A stretch of 64,000 nucleotides of DNA from Methylomonas sp. EFPC3. Its GTDB lineage: Bacteria > Pseudomonadota > Gammaproteobacteria > Methylococcales > Methylomonadaceae. The stretch is taken from assembly GCF_029643245.1 (NCBI RefSeq), contig NZ_CP116398.1, positions 1,240,001-1,304,000 on the forward strand, read 5' to 3'. The position numbers were made by a program, and so were the translations under genes. Shown here one piece after another: positions 20,379 through 29,643 of the stretch (position 1 is its first letter; every line of letters begins with the position of its first letter). Under the pieces are notes generated by a model. It was not told the DNA's origin and ran no database searches. It saw only the letters and a list, made by a program, of their open reading frames with translations.

Positions 20379-21500
20379 TTAGGCGCGGCCTGACACGGGT
20401 AAACCGGCTTTGACAATCACTGCGGTACGCAAACGGCTCTTGCCGAAACAGCACATCCGGTCGAAATCCTCACGCGCGATCGGAATGAATTGGCAGTCCA
20501 GCTCGCTTTGCCGGCCCTCTTCCGGATCGGGGTCGTGCATATACAAGCAGTCTTTATCGAAACCGCTCATGACCACCCAATGCGGGGTTTTCTTGCGGTC
20601 CATCGCGAAGGTGCTGATCAAAATCAACGGAATCGCTCCGGCCTCAAAGGCAGCGGTCAAATCGTTCTGGGTGATATTGGCGTAAATCACGGCGACCCCC
20701 TGCTCGGCCGCCAGGTGTTTGAAGCGGTTGTCGACCAATTCGACCACCTGTTTCTTATCCTCGCTGCGCACGCTGTCGATAAACAGCGGTCCGCTTTGGT
20801 TGATCCAAACCTCGACGGCGAATTGCCGGCGTTTTGCGGCCAACGCCAAACCCAGCGGATGGCAGCCGCCGTGGCCGGAGGTCATGAAGATCGTCGTCGC
20901 TTCGCGCCAGATTTCGATTTCCTCTTCCCGCGACGGCAAATACTGCTTGTTCAACGCGTGCAACGCCATCATCAACGAGGCCGGTCCGCAAGTAAACGGC
21001 GTGGTTTGCCGCAGCCAGTGTACCGGCCGCTGCTGCGGCTGGTCGTGGTAACGGCGAATGCGCTTTTGGTAGCGCAAGGCGTCTTTATGATCTTGATAAT
21101 AGTCGCGGTACAAGCCGAATTTTTTGTATCCCAAGGTCTCGTAAAGTCCGATTGCCGGCAAATTATCGACGCTGACTTCCAGCCGCAAATACAGGCGGCC
21201 GTCGGCTTCGGCCGCTTGCTCGCCGGCCTGCATCAAGGCCTTGGCAATACCGTTTCCGCGCAATTGCGGCGCCACGGCCAACGAATAAATCCGCGCCAGC
21301 CGGGTACCGGGATGGTAAATGATCAGGATATAGCCGGCCGCTTGACCATCGTACTCAGCCAGCAACAACGCCCGGTGCTCGCTGGCCAACCAGTGTTTGA
21401 AGCTGCGCCGGCTCAATTTATCGGTATTGAAACTGGCGTTTTCCAGAGCGACCAAGGCCGCCAGATCGGCGTTTTGCGCCGGCCGCAAGCCGATATTCAA
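20379..21500 (-). CDS. GNAT acetyltransferase fused to C39-like peptidase
   Basis: A 373-residue two-domain protein. Residues 1-145 form a GNAT (RimI-like) acetyltransferase with the acetyl-CoA loop around RGNGIAKALM (81-90). Residues 155-365 form a papain-like C39 peptidase domain with Cys171 (TPFTCGPAS), His307 (TPHWVVMSG) and Asp323 (MHDPD). The start is taken as TTG 21500, which overlaps the stop of the upstream hydrolase gene (TTGA), giving translational coupling. No ABC exporter is fused, so the peptidase is unlikely to be a bacteriocin processing one. It belongs to a divergent module with a RimK-like ligase; the substrate is unknown. Confidence 0.87.
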   Translation of the reverse strand: MNIGLRPAQNADLAALVALENASFNTDKLSRRSFKHWLASEHRALLLAEYDGQAAGYILIIYHPGTRLARIYSLAVAPQLRGNGIAKALMQAGEQAAEADGRLYLRLEVSVDNLPAIGLYETLGYKKFGLYRDYYQDHKDALRYQKRIRRYHDQPQQRPVHWLRQTTPFTCGPASLMMALHALNKQYLPSREEEIEIWREATTIFMTSGHGGCHPLGLALAAKRRQFAVEVWINQSGPLFIDSVRSEDKKQVVELVDNRFKHLAAEQGVAVIYANITQNDLTAAFEAGAIPLILISTFAMDRKKTPHWVVMSGFDKDCLYMHDPDPEEGRQSELDCQFIPIAREDFDRMCCFGKSRLRTAVIVKAGLPVSGRA

Positions 21501-22588
21501 ACCGACACTCCCGGCAAAGCCTGACCGATCACTTGGCGGATGCGGAACAACACCATTTCTCTCCAGGCCGTTGCCGCCGGGCAAAAGTGAGCCAGCATGA
21601 GCTGGGCGTGCGCCTGCCGCTCGGCGCCGTTCCCGCCCTGGGCCCAGATCAGGTGATCGCGCAGCAGGGTTTCGAACAAACGGTCGGTGCTGAAGGTGCC
21701 GAACTCCAAAGTGACATAGCAGCTTTCCGGCGTCATCGCCGCGTGCCACAGATAATCCAACAGGCCCAGCTTCGGCACCGAACTCGAGGTGCCGGCCAGC
21801 GGCAAGGTCACCGAATCGCCATACCAGCGCTTAGCTACTGCCGCTCCGGGACTGTCCGGCGCGTGGTCGCAAATGATTTCGCCGTAACCGTAAGGCCCCA
21901 GCCCGCTGTGCAAGTCGATGACCGCCAACCGCCGCTGCTGCAGCGCATATTTGCTGATCAATGCTTCGCACACCAAGCGGCCATGTGCCGGAGCCCGGCC
22001 GCCGTAGAACGGGCCTTCCGGATCGGTGTATTGGCCGCCGCTGATGCCCTGCTCCAACGCGACCCGGCCGTATTGCGCTGCATAATCGGCGAAGGCCTGG
22101 CGGCGTTGCTCGGCGTCGGGCTGAAATATGGCCTCTCGCAGCCGCTTGTAATCCGGGTTTTCCGGCAACGACGCCGAAAAGTCCACCGCGTTCCGGTTCA
22201 AATCGACGCCATCCCGGTCGCAACGCCGCAGCCAGGCGTAACCCCAGGGTGTCAATGCGTGTACCAACAAAACCGCGCTTGTCTGTGGCATGACTACCCG
22301 CCCGGCCCGCAACGAATCGAGCAAATCGATTTGGCCGGCACTACCGACAAATCCTTCGATACCGTGAGTGGCGCCCAATACCACCACGACGTTGGGGGCA
22401 TCGGCATCGCCCAACCAGAGGCTATCGGTTATCAGCGCTTCGCCGTCCGGCCCGAGGCCGGAACAGGGAAACGCCTGCAATTGCATCGGGCAATCGAGTG
22501 CGGCCACCCGTTGTAACCACTGTTGCCTGGCTTCGGCATAACTGGCAGGAAAAACGCTGGCATCGATATCGGCATAGGAATAGGACAT
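21497..22588 (-). CDS. DUF2817 M14-like zinc carboxypeptidase/amidohydrolase
   Basis: A 363-residue protein with zinc peptidase M14 signatures: His75 and Glu78 in GATHGIEGF, Asn131-Arg132 in DLNRNAVDF, His227 in DLHSGLGPYG and the late Glu295 in VTLEFGTF. These fit the succinylglutamate desuccinylase/aspartoacylase side of the family, known as DUF2817. It would hydrolyse a terminal peptide or amide bond. The start MSYSYADID follows a region facing the divergent RimK-like gene. It is translationally coupled to the GNAT-C39 gene, which suggests the pair act on the same product. Confidence 0.87.
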   Translation of the reverse strand: MSYSYADIDASVFPASYAEARQQWLQRVAALDCPMQLQAFPCSGLGPDGEALITDSLWLGDADAPNVVVVLGATHGIEGFVGSAGQIDLLDSLRAGRVVMPQTSAVLLVHALTPWGYAWLRRCDRDGVDLNRNAVDFSASLPENPDYKRLREAIFQPDAEQRRQAFADYAAQYGRVALEQGISGGQYTDPEGPFYGGRAPAHGRLVCEALISKYALQQRRLAVIDLHSGLGPYGYGEIICDHAPDSPGAAVAKRWYGDSVTLPLAGTSSSVPKLGLLDYLWHAAMTPESCYVTLEFGTFSTDRLFETLLRDHLIWAQGGNGAERQAHAQLMLAHFCPAATAWREMVLFRIRQVIGQALPGVSV

Positions 22589-22694
22589 TTCGCAGCAAGC
22601 AGCCTCGGTCGGATAAAGCAGAAATATTACTCCTTGTTTAAAAACCTGTCTGGTTTCAAAATTCAGCCTCCCCAACCCACCGAGTTTGAGCAAC

Positions 22695-24170
22695 ATGGCA
22701 AGTACGCTGCTGGTCGTCGACAATCTTTCCGACTGGAACCCTTATTATCCCAGCGAGCAGGTCGTCAGTTTCGAAACCTATCTGGCCATGGAACAGACCG
22801 ACCCCGACCAACGGGTGCGGGTTATCAATCTGTGCAGCAGCTACAGCTATCTGTCGGACGGCTACTACTGCTCGTTGCTGGCCGAAGCCCGTAATCACCA
22901 CGTGATTCCCTCGGTGAAGATCATCAACGATCTGGGCAAAAATGCGTTGTACCGACTGCAGCTGGAGGATTTGAACCAGCCCTTGGCCCGCGCCCTCAAG
23001 CACCAGCACCAGACCGGCGAATACCGGTTGTACAGTTATTTCGGCACGACGCCGGAACCGGCATTTCAGGAACTGGCCCGCTTGTTGTTCGAACGTTTCG
23101 CCTGCCCGATTCTGGAAATCACGCTGAGCCTGGAGCAACAGTGGCAAATCACCGATTTGAAAGCGGTTTCGCCCAGCCAGTTGGACGACACGATGCAAAC
23201 CCTGTTTGCCGAGGCGCTGGACCGCTTCAGCAAAAAAGTCTGGCGTAAAAGCCGGGCCCGCAAGAATGCGCGCTTCGATCTGGCGATCTTGATCAATCCG
23301 GCGGAAGCCCTGCCGCCCAGCAACCGCGGCGCGCTGAAGAAGTTCATTGCGGTGGGCCGGCAAATGGGTGTCGACGTGGAATTGATCACCCACAACCACT
23401 ACGGCCGCTTGCCCGAGTTCGACGGCCTGTTCATCCGCGAAACCACAGCAATAGACCACCATACCTACCGCTTCGCGAAAAAGGCCGAAGCGGAGGGCTT
23501 GGTGGTGATCGACGACCCGACCTCGATTCTGCGCTGCGCCAACAAGGTCTATCTGGCCGATCTATTCCGTACCCATAAAGTGCCGTCGCCGAAAACCTGG
23601 ATTCTGCATAAAGGCAACACCGAACACCTGGACAAGCTGGAAGCCATCGCCGGCTTTCCGGTCGTTATTAAAGTCCCGGACGGCTCGTTTTCGCGCGGCA
23701 TCGTCAAAGTCAATAACCGGGCCGAACTGGAAACCAAGGTCGCCGAATTGTTCGAACAATCGGCTTTATTGCTGGCACAGGAGTTTCTCTACACCGATTT
23801 CGATTGGCGGATCGGCATTTTCAACCACAAAGCGCTGTATGCCTGCCGCTATTTCATGGTGAAAAACCATTGGCAGATTTACCGCCACGGCACCAACCGC
23901 ACCGACAGCGGCAATTTCGCCACGCTGCCGACCTTCGAAGTACCGAAGCCGATGCTGGACGCGGCCTTGAAAGCCACCCAGCCGATCGGCAACGGCCTGT
24001 ACGGCGTCGACGTCAAGGAAATCAACGGCAAGGGCTATGTGATCGAAGTCAACGACAACCCCAGCATCGACAGTGGCGTCGAAGACAAATATTTGGGCGA
24101 AGAACTGTACCGAGCCATCATCGGCGAATTGTTGCGGCGGATGGAAAACCGCAGCAAAGGCCTGGATTAA
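22695..24170 (+). CDS. RimK-family ATP-grasp ligase
   Basis: A 491-residue protein: an N-terminal domain of about 190 residues (typical of the long RimK-like family, distinct from ribosomal RimK at about 300) followed by an ATP-grasp domain. Seen in the latter are DDPTSILRCANKVYLADLF, the ATP-binding lysine in FPVVIKVPDGSFSRGIVKV and the metal ligands in YVIEVNDNPSID near residue 450. ATP-grasp ligases join a carboxylate to an amine via an acyl phosphate; RimK members add glutamate. The ATG at 22695 is preferred over an upstream TTG at 22686. It is divergent from the DUF2817/GNAT-C39 genes over a 106-base spacer. Confidence 0.9.
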   Translation: MASTLLVVDNLSDWNPYYPSEQVVSFETYLAMEQTDPDQRVRVINLCSSYSYLSDGYYCSLLAEARNHHVIPSVKIINDLGKNALYRLQLEDLNQPLARALKHQHQTGEYRLYSYFGTTPEPAFQELARLLFERFACPILEITLSLEQQWQITDLKAVSPSQLDDTMQTLFAEALDRFSKKVWRKSRARKNARFDLAILINPAEALPPSNRGALKKFIAVGRQMGVDVELITHNHYGRLPEFDGLFIRETTAIDHHTYRFAKKAEAEGLVVIDDPTSILRCANKVYLADLFRTHKVPSPKTWILHKGNTEHLDKLEAIAGFPVVIKVPDGSFSRGIVKVNNRAELETKVAELFEQSALLLAQEFLYTDFDWRIGIFNHKALYACRYFMVKNHWQIYRHGTNRTDSGNFATLPTFEVPKPMLDAALKATQPIGNGLYGVDVKEINGKGYVIEVNDNPSIDSGVEDKYLGEELYRAIIGELLRRMENRSKGLD

Positions 24171-24189
24171 ACGCTAACCGCACCTGCAT

Positions 24190-25104
24190 ATGGAACCGGA
24201 CTTGATTGATTTGGATGTACTTTGCGTCGGCCATGCCAGCTACGACCTGGTGTTCAGCGTGCCGCACCATCCCGCAGCCGACGAAAAAACGGTGGCCGAC
24301 GCTTTGCTGGGCTGCGGCGGCGGCCCGGCGGCAAACGCCGCGGTCATGGTGGCGAAACTGGGTTACCGCGTAGGATTCAGCGGCTATTTGGGCAACGATG
24401 TCTACGGCGATAGCCATTTAAGCGAATTGCATCGCTTTGGGGTCGATACCCGCTGCATCGTCCGCGGCGACTCGCCGACGCCATTGTCGGCAGTACTGGT
24501 CAAGCCCGACGGGAAGCGCGCGTTGATTAATTACAAAGGCGACACCCGAGCGCTACCGGCAGACAGTGTGGACTTCGGGGTGATCCGGCCCAAAGTGGTG
24601 TTGTGCGACGGCCACGAGCCGCATATTTCAGCGCGCTTGCTGGAGCGTTGCGCCGCCGAAAAGATTCCGACCGTTCTGGATGCCGGATCGTTACATTCCG
24701 GCACCGAAGCCTTGCTGGACAAAATGGACTACTTGGTATGTTCGGAAAAATTTGCGCTTCAGCATTCCGGAGGCATTGACGCGGCGCTGTCGGGGTTGGC
24801 GGAAATTGCACCCTGGGTGGTCGTCACGCTGGGCGAACGCGGCCTGGTTTGGCGGGCCGGTCAGGAAGCAGGCCGTTTGGCCGCGCCGCCGGTCACGGCG
24901 ATCGATACCACCGGGGCCGGAGACGCGTTTCACGGCGCCTTCGCCGCCGGTTTGGCGGCCGGTTTGGCCTGGCCCGAGTTGCTGCGTTATGCCAGTGCCG
25001 CCGGCGGGTTATGTTGCACCCGCTTGGGCGCCCGTCCCGGCTTACCCGATAAGGCAGCCCACCGCGCGCTGTTGCAACGGTGGCAAGGCGAACCGATGCC
25101 TTAG
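24190..25104 (+). CDS. PfkB-family carbohydrate kinase
   Basis: A 304-residue ribokinase-fold kinase. It carries the N-terminal GGGPAANAAVMVAKLG substrate loop and the C-terminal DTTGAGDAFHGAFAAGL motif with the catalytic Asp and anion hole. The sugar is not clear; ribokinase, adenosine kinase and sulfofructose kinase subfamilies share these motifs. It starts 19 nt after the RimK-like gene and is probably co-transcribed. The stop overlaps the stop of the convergent secreted protein gene by four bases. Confidence 0.88.
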   Translation: MEPDLIDLDVLCVGHASYDLVFSVPHHPAADEKTVADALLGCGGGPAANAAVMVAKLGYRVGFSGYLGNDVYGDSHLSELHRFGVDTRCIVRGDSPTPLSAVLVKPDGKRALINYKGDTRALPADSVDFGVIRPKVVLCDGHEPHISARLLERCAAEKIPTVLDAGSLHSGTEALLDKMDYLVCSEKFALQHSGGIDAALSGLAEIAPWVVVTLGERGLVWRAGQEAGRLAAPPVTAIDTTGAGDAFHGAFAAGLAAGLAWPELLRYASAAGGLCCTRLGARPGLPDKAAHRALLQRWQGEPMP

Positions 25105-25643
25105 CGAGAACGCTTGGCCCGCTCCGGTTCCAAGTATTTGTGGCGCAAATCGACGTAATTGCCGCCTATCCATTGCCAGAAAGTCGCGGCCGCTTCCGGG
25201 TCGGTACTGAGCAATTTGACCGCAATCGCACCGTTGCCGCTGATATCGGTGATTTGGGCGTCGATATCGATCGAATTCCTGTTTTTGACGACGCGCTTGT
25301 CGGTTTCCACCCGAAACGTCACCGGTTCGCCGAGCTTGAACACAATATCGCGTTTCAAGCCGCCCAGAAATTGCAGGCGATACTCCGGCACCGACTGGAA
25401 CGGTAGTACAAACTCCGCATGCCAGCGGAAGGGCGGACAATGGATAGGTCCGCTGTGCTTCGGAAAATGCACGGTGTAGCCGTCGTCGACTTTGGCCTTG
25501 ATTTCGCCTTTGGTGTAAATGTCGCGGCAATTGGTCAGCACCGCATCGCCCGGTTCCAAATTGTATTTGGCGGCAAATGCGGTTTGGCTCAGCAGGCCGA
25601 TAGCGACGGCCAATCCGTATCGGCAAAGGTTCGATCTGTTCAT
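25101..25643 (-). CDS. Secreted protein of unknown function
   Basis: A 180-residue protein with a Sec signal peptide (charged start, hydrophobic core, cleavage after TAFA near residue 24). The mature part is mixed alpha/beta with two cysteines (CRDIYTKG and HCPPFRW) that could form a disulphide, and ends in a basic tail. No family is recognised. It lies downstream of the DUF4136 lipoprotein (29 nt gap) on the same strand, so may be the last gene of that envelope group. Confidence 0.7.
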   Translation of the reverse strand: MNRSNLCRYGLAVAIGLLSQTAFAAKYNLEPGDAVLTNCRDIYTKGEIKAKVDDGYTVHFPKHSGPIHCPPFRWHAEFVLPFQSVPEYRLQFLGGLKRDIVFKLGEPVTFRVETDKRVVKNRNSIDIDAQITDISGNGAIAVKLLSTDPEAAATFWQWIGGNYVDLRHKYLEPERAKRSR

Positions 25644-25672
25644 GGCGAGCTCCTGACTGTGATTATTGTGTT

Positions 25673-26392
25673 TTACCGCGGCGGCAGCGGTGCGGCGGCC
25701 GGGAGCGGCCCCAATAAACTGCGCGCCAACGGATCGGTTTCGTCGATATCCACCGTCACCATATGGCCGGTATTGGCGCCAATATAGCCTTGCATCGCGG
25801 CAGCCATGTAAGGAAACACCAAGCGCAAATCGTTACTGGCGCCGCTGCTCTGCACGCTGGTTTTCCACAGTTGTTTGCGTTGCTGCTGCGTCAAATAAGG
25901 CCCGGTTTCGCAGGCTTCCAAGGTCAGATAGCGGCGAAAAGTGGTGTATGTGTCGATGCGTTGGGTATATCCGGTGCCGGCAAAACCCGGATAAAACCCG
26001 CGGTAATAAAATGATCTTCGGTACGGGTAAAAGTAGCCCCAATCGTTCCACATCGGTACGTCGTAAGCGTATTGGTGCACTTCCGGCTGGCCGACGCCGT
26101 AGCCGAGAAACACCACCAGATCGCTGTCCTGAGCTGTCGCCGCTTTGACGAAGCCGCGGTTAGCCAGTACCTTTTCGATATAGCCTTTGAATTCGATGAA
26201 TTGCAAATCCTGCTCGTTACCGCCCGGATTGCCCGGCAATACCAGAAAACGGTTGCCGATCGTTGCGCCGGGCGCGGCCAAAGCATCGATTTCGGTACGG
26301 AACTGTAGCGTCGAATTAACACTACAACCACTCAACATTGCATTCAATACGCCGAATAGGACGATCAATAGCGTCGAATTAAGCCTCTCCAT
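25673..26392 (-). CDS. DUF4136-type lipoprotein
   Basis: A 239-residue lipoprotein. The lipobox is LSGC with lipidated Cys23. The mature part resembles DUF4136: an N-terminal segment on a conserved FLVLPGN, a GYIEKVLANRGFVKA helix, then DSDLVVFLGYGVGQPE. A Tyr-rich stretch lies in the middle. Function of DUF4136 is unknown; members are anchored in the outer membrane. The start overlaps the upstream coiled-coil gene by 14 bases. Confidence 0.78.
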   Translation of the reverse strand: MERLNSTLLIVLFGVLNAMLSGCSVNSTLQFRTEIDALAAPGATIGNRFLVLPGNPGGNEQDLQFIEFKGYIEKVLANRGFVKAATAQDSDLVVFLGYGVGQPEVHQYAYDVPMWNDWGYFYPYRRSFYYRGFYPGFAGTGYTQRIDTYTTFRRYLTLEACETGPYLTQQQRKQLWKTSVQSSGASNDLRLVFPYMAAAMQGYIGANTGHMVTVDIDETDPLARSLLGPLPAAAPLPPR

Positions 26393-27440
26393 GCTCGCCT
26401 CCTGTTGGCTCTGCCAAATCGTGTTCCTGCATCAAAGTTCGCGCCCGCTGCTGCATACGAAGTTCGGCCAAGACTTCTTGCTCGTGCAATCCCGCCCGGT
26501 GCGCCAATTGGTCGGTCAATTGCCGGTTCTCGGCACTACGTTGCCGGACCTGGCGTTTTTCCTGGCTGAGCAGTTCGGCTTCGAAGCGCATTTCCTGTAA
26601 CTCGGTATCGTGCCGCAGTTGTTCGGCATGCAGCCGTTTTTCGATTGCCAGTTGCTGAGTCAATTGCTCGAATTTGTCTTCAGCCAAACGCCGCTGTTTT
26701 TCGGCTTCGAGCGCCTGCATCTGTTGTTCCAGATCGATCATCCGCCGCAAATGTTCCAGTTGCTGGCGTTTTTCGTGAATTTCCTCTTCTTCGAGCAAGC
26801 GCTGTTGTCGCGACAACTCCAGATTTTTGGTCTGGTTCAATTCGAAGGTTTTTTTCAGCACGTTAACGTAAACGGCGTCGCGCCCCAACTGGGCATCGGG
26901 AAATTCGGCAAAACCGGCGTTCAACCTGCAAACCGCCAAAGACTGAATCTGCTGTTGCGCCAATAATTCGTTGATGCGTTGGGCGATGCGTTTTTCGGCA
27001 TCGGCCAGACCGGTATTGACCCAGTTGCCGTCGGCCAGAGTCTGCAACTCCAGATTGACGGCATCCTCGACCATAGCGGCGTAGACATTCCGGATATGGG
27101 CGTTGATATCCGGCAACAATTCGGCATTTTTCAGTGCGTAATCGAATGTCGCCTGAAACCGCAAATCCAGCGCCAAGTCCAGCGTGCAAAACCCTTCGAA
27201 CAGCGTTATCTGTCGGCGGTAAGGCCAGGACTCCACCGGCAGCGGATAAAGCGTGTGGTAAAAGCGCCTGATGAATTGCTTCGGCCGCAAATACAGCTTT
27301 TGATAAGGCCCCAACTTAACCAGGACTACTTGGCGGTCGGCATCGAAGCCGGCCAACCAGTAGCTGTCATCGGCACCTAAATCATCCTGCAGATCGCTGC
27401 CGGTGAGCCAGGCATCAAGTTCGGATACTGAGCTATTCAT
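26379..27440 (-). CDS. SPFH-like protein with long coiled coil
   Basis: A 353-residue soluble protein. The N-terminal 190 residues contain beta-rich and helical parts and a region that looks like the SPFH/band 7 fold (segments such as CTLDLALDLRFQATFDYAL and NAHIRNVYAAMVEDAVNLEL); this is weak recognition. Residues about 200-330 form a long charged coiled coil rich in Glu, Gln, Arg and Leu. The start ATG at 27440 overlaps the end of the upstream membrane protein gene. With that gene it likely forms a membrane scaffold; the precise role is unknown. Confidence 0.62.
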   Translation of the reverse strand: MNSSVSELDAWLTGSDLQDDLGADDSYWLAGFDADRQVVLVKLGPYQKLYLRPKQFIRRFYHTLYPLPVESWPYRRQITLFEGFCTLDLALDLRFQATFDYALKNAELLPDINAHIRNVYAAMVEDAVNLELQTLADGNWVNTGLADAEKRIAQRINELLAQQQIQSLAVCRLNAGFAEFPDAQLGRDAVYVNVLKKTFELNQTKNLELSRQQRLLEEEEIHEKRQQLEHLRRMIDLEQQMQALEAEKQRRLAEDKFEQLTQQLAIEKRLHAEQLRHDTELQEMRFEAELLSQEKRQVRQRSAENRQLTDQLAHRAGLHEQEVLAELRMQQRARTLMQEHDLAEPTGGEHGEA

Positions 27441-28680
27441 GGCCGGGCGGCGCATTGAGCGCCTTTTGTTTCAGAGCCGCGATTTTATCCGACATTTTCT
27501 CGGCAACCAACGGATACAGGTTGGGCGCGAATTCCACAGTACGGTGGTCCACTTTGCGCAAAAATCCGCGGCTAAGGAGAAGGCCGACCACAAACATCCG
27601 GGTCCAATCCGAATAGCGCCGGGCCTTTTCCAGATCGGATTTTTCGATCACCATTTCCAGCTCGTCATTCTGGTTGATGCGAAACTCGGTGAACTGGCGC
27701 AGGCATTCGAATACCAATTCTTCCTCCTGCACCGTCAATGGCCCAGGCGCGGTGAACTCCAATCGGTAAGACAGCAGCACGGTAAAAAAATCCACCATGG
27801 CCGCGCAGACGAAAGCGAACCAGGAAAATCCGCGCCACATCGCAAACGACGGTTTCACGTCCTCGACGAATTGTTTGTAGGTCATCGGCAACGGCGCATC
27901 CGGCGGACTCACGCCCATGCTGCTGGCCAATTGGTTCACGCCCAGTTGGATATCCTGGTAGTGCTTCAAAAATTGGGCGTAGGTAGCTTCGTCGCTGCTC
28001 ACATCCAGCTGATTCAAATTTATGTGTAATTGGCGGATGTGCTCGTCCAGCTCGCGGAAGGTTTGCTCCTGCTGTTGCAACGCCTGCTTTTTTTCCTGGT
28101 AAATCTGGTTGTAATGCCGCCAGAACGGGCCTTCGCCCACCTGATTCTTGTAGCCGGGACCGATCTGATTATGGGTGCCGAAATAGGCTTGGCTGGCGTC
28201 GAGCGAGGCTTTATCCAAATCCTGTTTTTGCTGTAGCGAGATTCGGCTCTTGAGCTGGATTACGGCGTCCAGATAGTCCTTGCTCTGCTGGCGCAACTGA
28301 TTCAGACGGTTGATGTGTAGAGTTTCGCGCTCGGATATTTCGTAAAACTTGAAATAAGAAAAAGTGATCGAGGCGGCGATCGCCACGGTCAACGACGCCA
28401 CCACCGAGAAATATCGAATCCGGTTGGCTGTCCAATGAATCCCGGCCATCTCCAGCGAGCAAATCACGATGATGGATTGAATGGCGACGGTGATCACCAG
28501 CGCGATCCACGGGGTGATGAAATGCGACAGACCGTAATAGGTGGTAAAACCAGAGGAAACGCTCAACATCAGAACGATGGGTATCGTCCAGATCCGCAGC
28601 ATGCTGACGAATAGAGTCTGAATCCGATTCAGAAAATAGCCGGGCCCGCCGGGGCGGTGTTTGTTGCTGGTGTCGTTCAT
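27433..28680 (-). CDS. Multi-pass membrane protein with central coiled coil
   Basis: A 415-residue protein with three membrane helices at about residues 28-48, 56-76 and 89-110, a long helical/coiled-coil segment of about 160 residues (Gln, Leu and Glu rich) between, a fourth helix near residue 290 and a soluble C-terminal part that may be a winged-helix-like domain. No family is recognised. The start MNDTSNKHRP is chosen because the first membrane helix then follows a short basic tail. It lies 41 nt after cysK and is coupled to the coiled-coil SPFH-like gene. Confidence 0.65.
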   Translation of the reverse strand: MNDTSNKHRPGGPGYFLNRIQTLFVSMLRIWTIPIVLMLSVSSGFTTYYGLSHFITPWIALVITVAIQSIIVICSLEMAGIHWTANRIRYFSVVASLTVAIAASITFSYFKFYEISERETLHINRLNQLRQQSKDYLDAVIQLKSRISLQQKQDLDKASLDASQAYFGTHNQIGPGYKNQVGEGPFWRHYNQIYQEKKQALQQQEQTFRELDEHIRQLHINLNQLDVSSDEATYAQFLKHYQDIQLGVNQLASSMGVSPPDAPLPMTYKQFVEDVKPSFAMWRGFSWFAFVCAAMVDFFTVLLSYRLEFTAPGPLTVQEEELVFECLRQFTEFRINQNDELEMVIEKSDLEKARRYSDWTRMFVVGLLLSRGFLRKVDHRTVEFAPNLYPLVAEKMSDKIAALKQKALNAPPGHE

Positions 28681-28721
28681 AATTATTGTTCTAATGACCA
28701 GCGTGAAACCCGAATTCGGGT

Positions 28722-29630
28722 TCAACTCATGCTGAGATAACGTTCGCCGGTGTCGTGGACGATAGTGACAACGGTCTTACCCGGCCCCATTTGCGCCGCC
28801 ACCCTGACTGCGCCGCAAACGCTGGCTCCGGAGGAAATGCCGACCATGATGCCTTCTTCTTCGATTAAGCGTTTGCGCATCGAAAAAGCTTGTTCGGTGC
28901 TAACCAGTTCGATGGCGTCGAGCAAATCGACTTCCAGATTCTTCGGCACGAAACCGGCGCCGATTCCCTGAATCTTGTGCGGAGAATGGCTACCGCCGGA
29001 AATGACCGGCGACTCGGCCGGTTCCACTGCAATCACTTTGAATTGCGGATTCCGGTTTTTTATAACATCAGCCACACCGGAAATAGTGCCGCCGGTACCG
29101 ACGCCGCAGACGAACGCATCGACTTGACCGTCGGTGGCTGACCAAATTTCCTGAGCGGTGGTCTGCCGATGTACCTCAGGATTGGCCGGATTTTCGAACT
29201 GGTGCGGCATAAATGCACCGGGATGGTTGGCGACGATCTCCTGCGCCTTGGCAATTGCGCCTTTCATGCCGTCCGCACCGGGCGTCAATACGATTTCCGC
29301 TCCGTAAAGCGCCAACAACTGGCGCCGCTCGACCGACATGGTCTCCGGCATTGTTAGAATGCAGCGGTAACCGCGGGCTGCAGCCACCATCGCCAACGCA
29401 ATTCCCGTATTGCCCGAGGTGGGTTCGACAATGATCCCGCCACCTCGCAGTTGACCACTTTTTTCCGCCGCCTGCACCATGGCTAAACCGATGCGATCCT
29501 TTACAGAGCCACCGGGATTTCTCGACTCAAGCTTGACCAATACCGTCGCCGAGTTTTCCTCGACGACTTTCTGCAATTTGACCAACGGCGTGTTGCCGAT
29601 CAATTGAGTTACATTACTGGCGGCAGGCAT
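28722..29630 (-). CDS. cysK: Cysteine synthase (O-acetylserine sulfhydrylase)
   Basis: A 302-residue PLP enzyme that forms cysteine from O-acetylserine and sulphide. The PLP lysine is Lys44 in [11 protein letters not shown], the substrate loop is [11 protein letters not shown], and the phosphate loop is GTGGTISG. Length and the N-terminal [14 protein letters not shown] are as in CysK/CysM; CysK is favoured because the pattern [13 protein letters not shown] is seen in both and the length is of the shorter form. It follows degP by 13 bases on the same strand but need not be regulated with it. Confidence 0.94.
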   Translation of the reverse strand: MPAASNVTQLIGNTPLVKLQKVVEENSATVLVKLESRNPGGSVKDRIGLAMVQAAEKSGQLRGGGIIVEPTSGNTGIALAMVAAARGYRCILTMPETMSVERRQLLALYGAEIVLTPGADGMKGAIAKAQEIVANHPGAFMPHQFENPANPEVHRQTTAQEIWSATDGQVDAFVCGVGTGGTISGVADVIKNRNPQFKVIAVEPAESPVISGGSHSPHKIQGIGAGFVPKNLEVDLLDAIELVSTEQAFSMRKRLIEEEGIMVGISSGASVCGAVRVAAQMGPGKTVVTIVHDTGERYLSMS

Positions 29631-29643
29631 TGAGTCACCTCAA

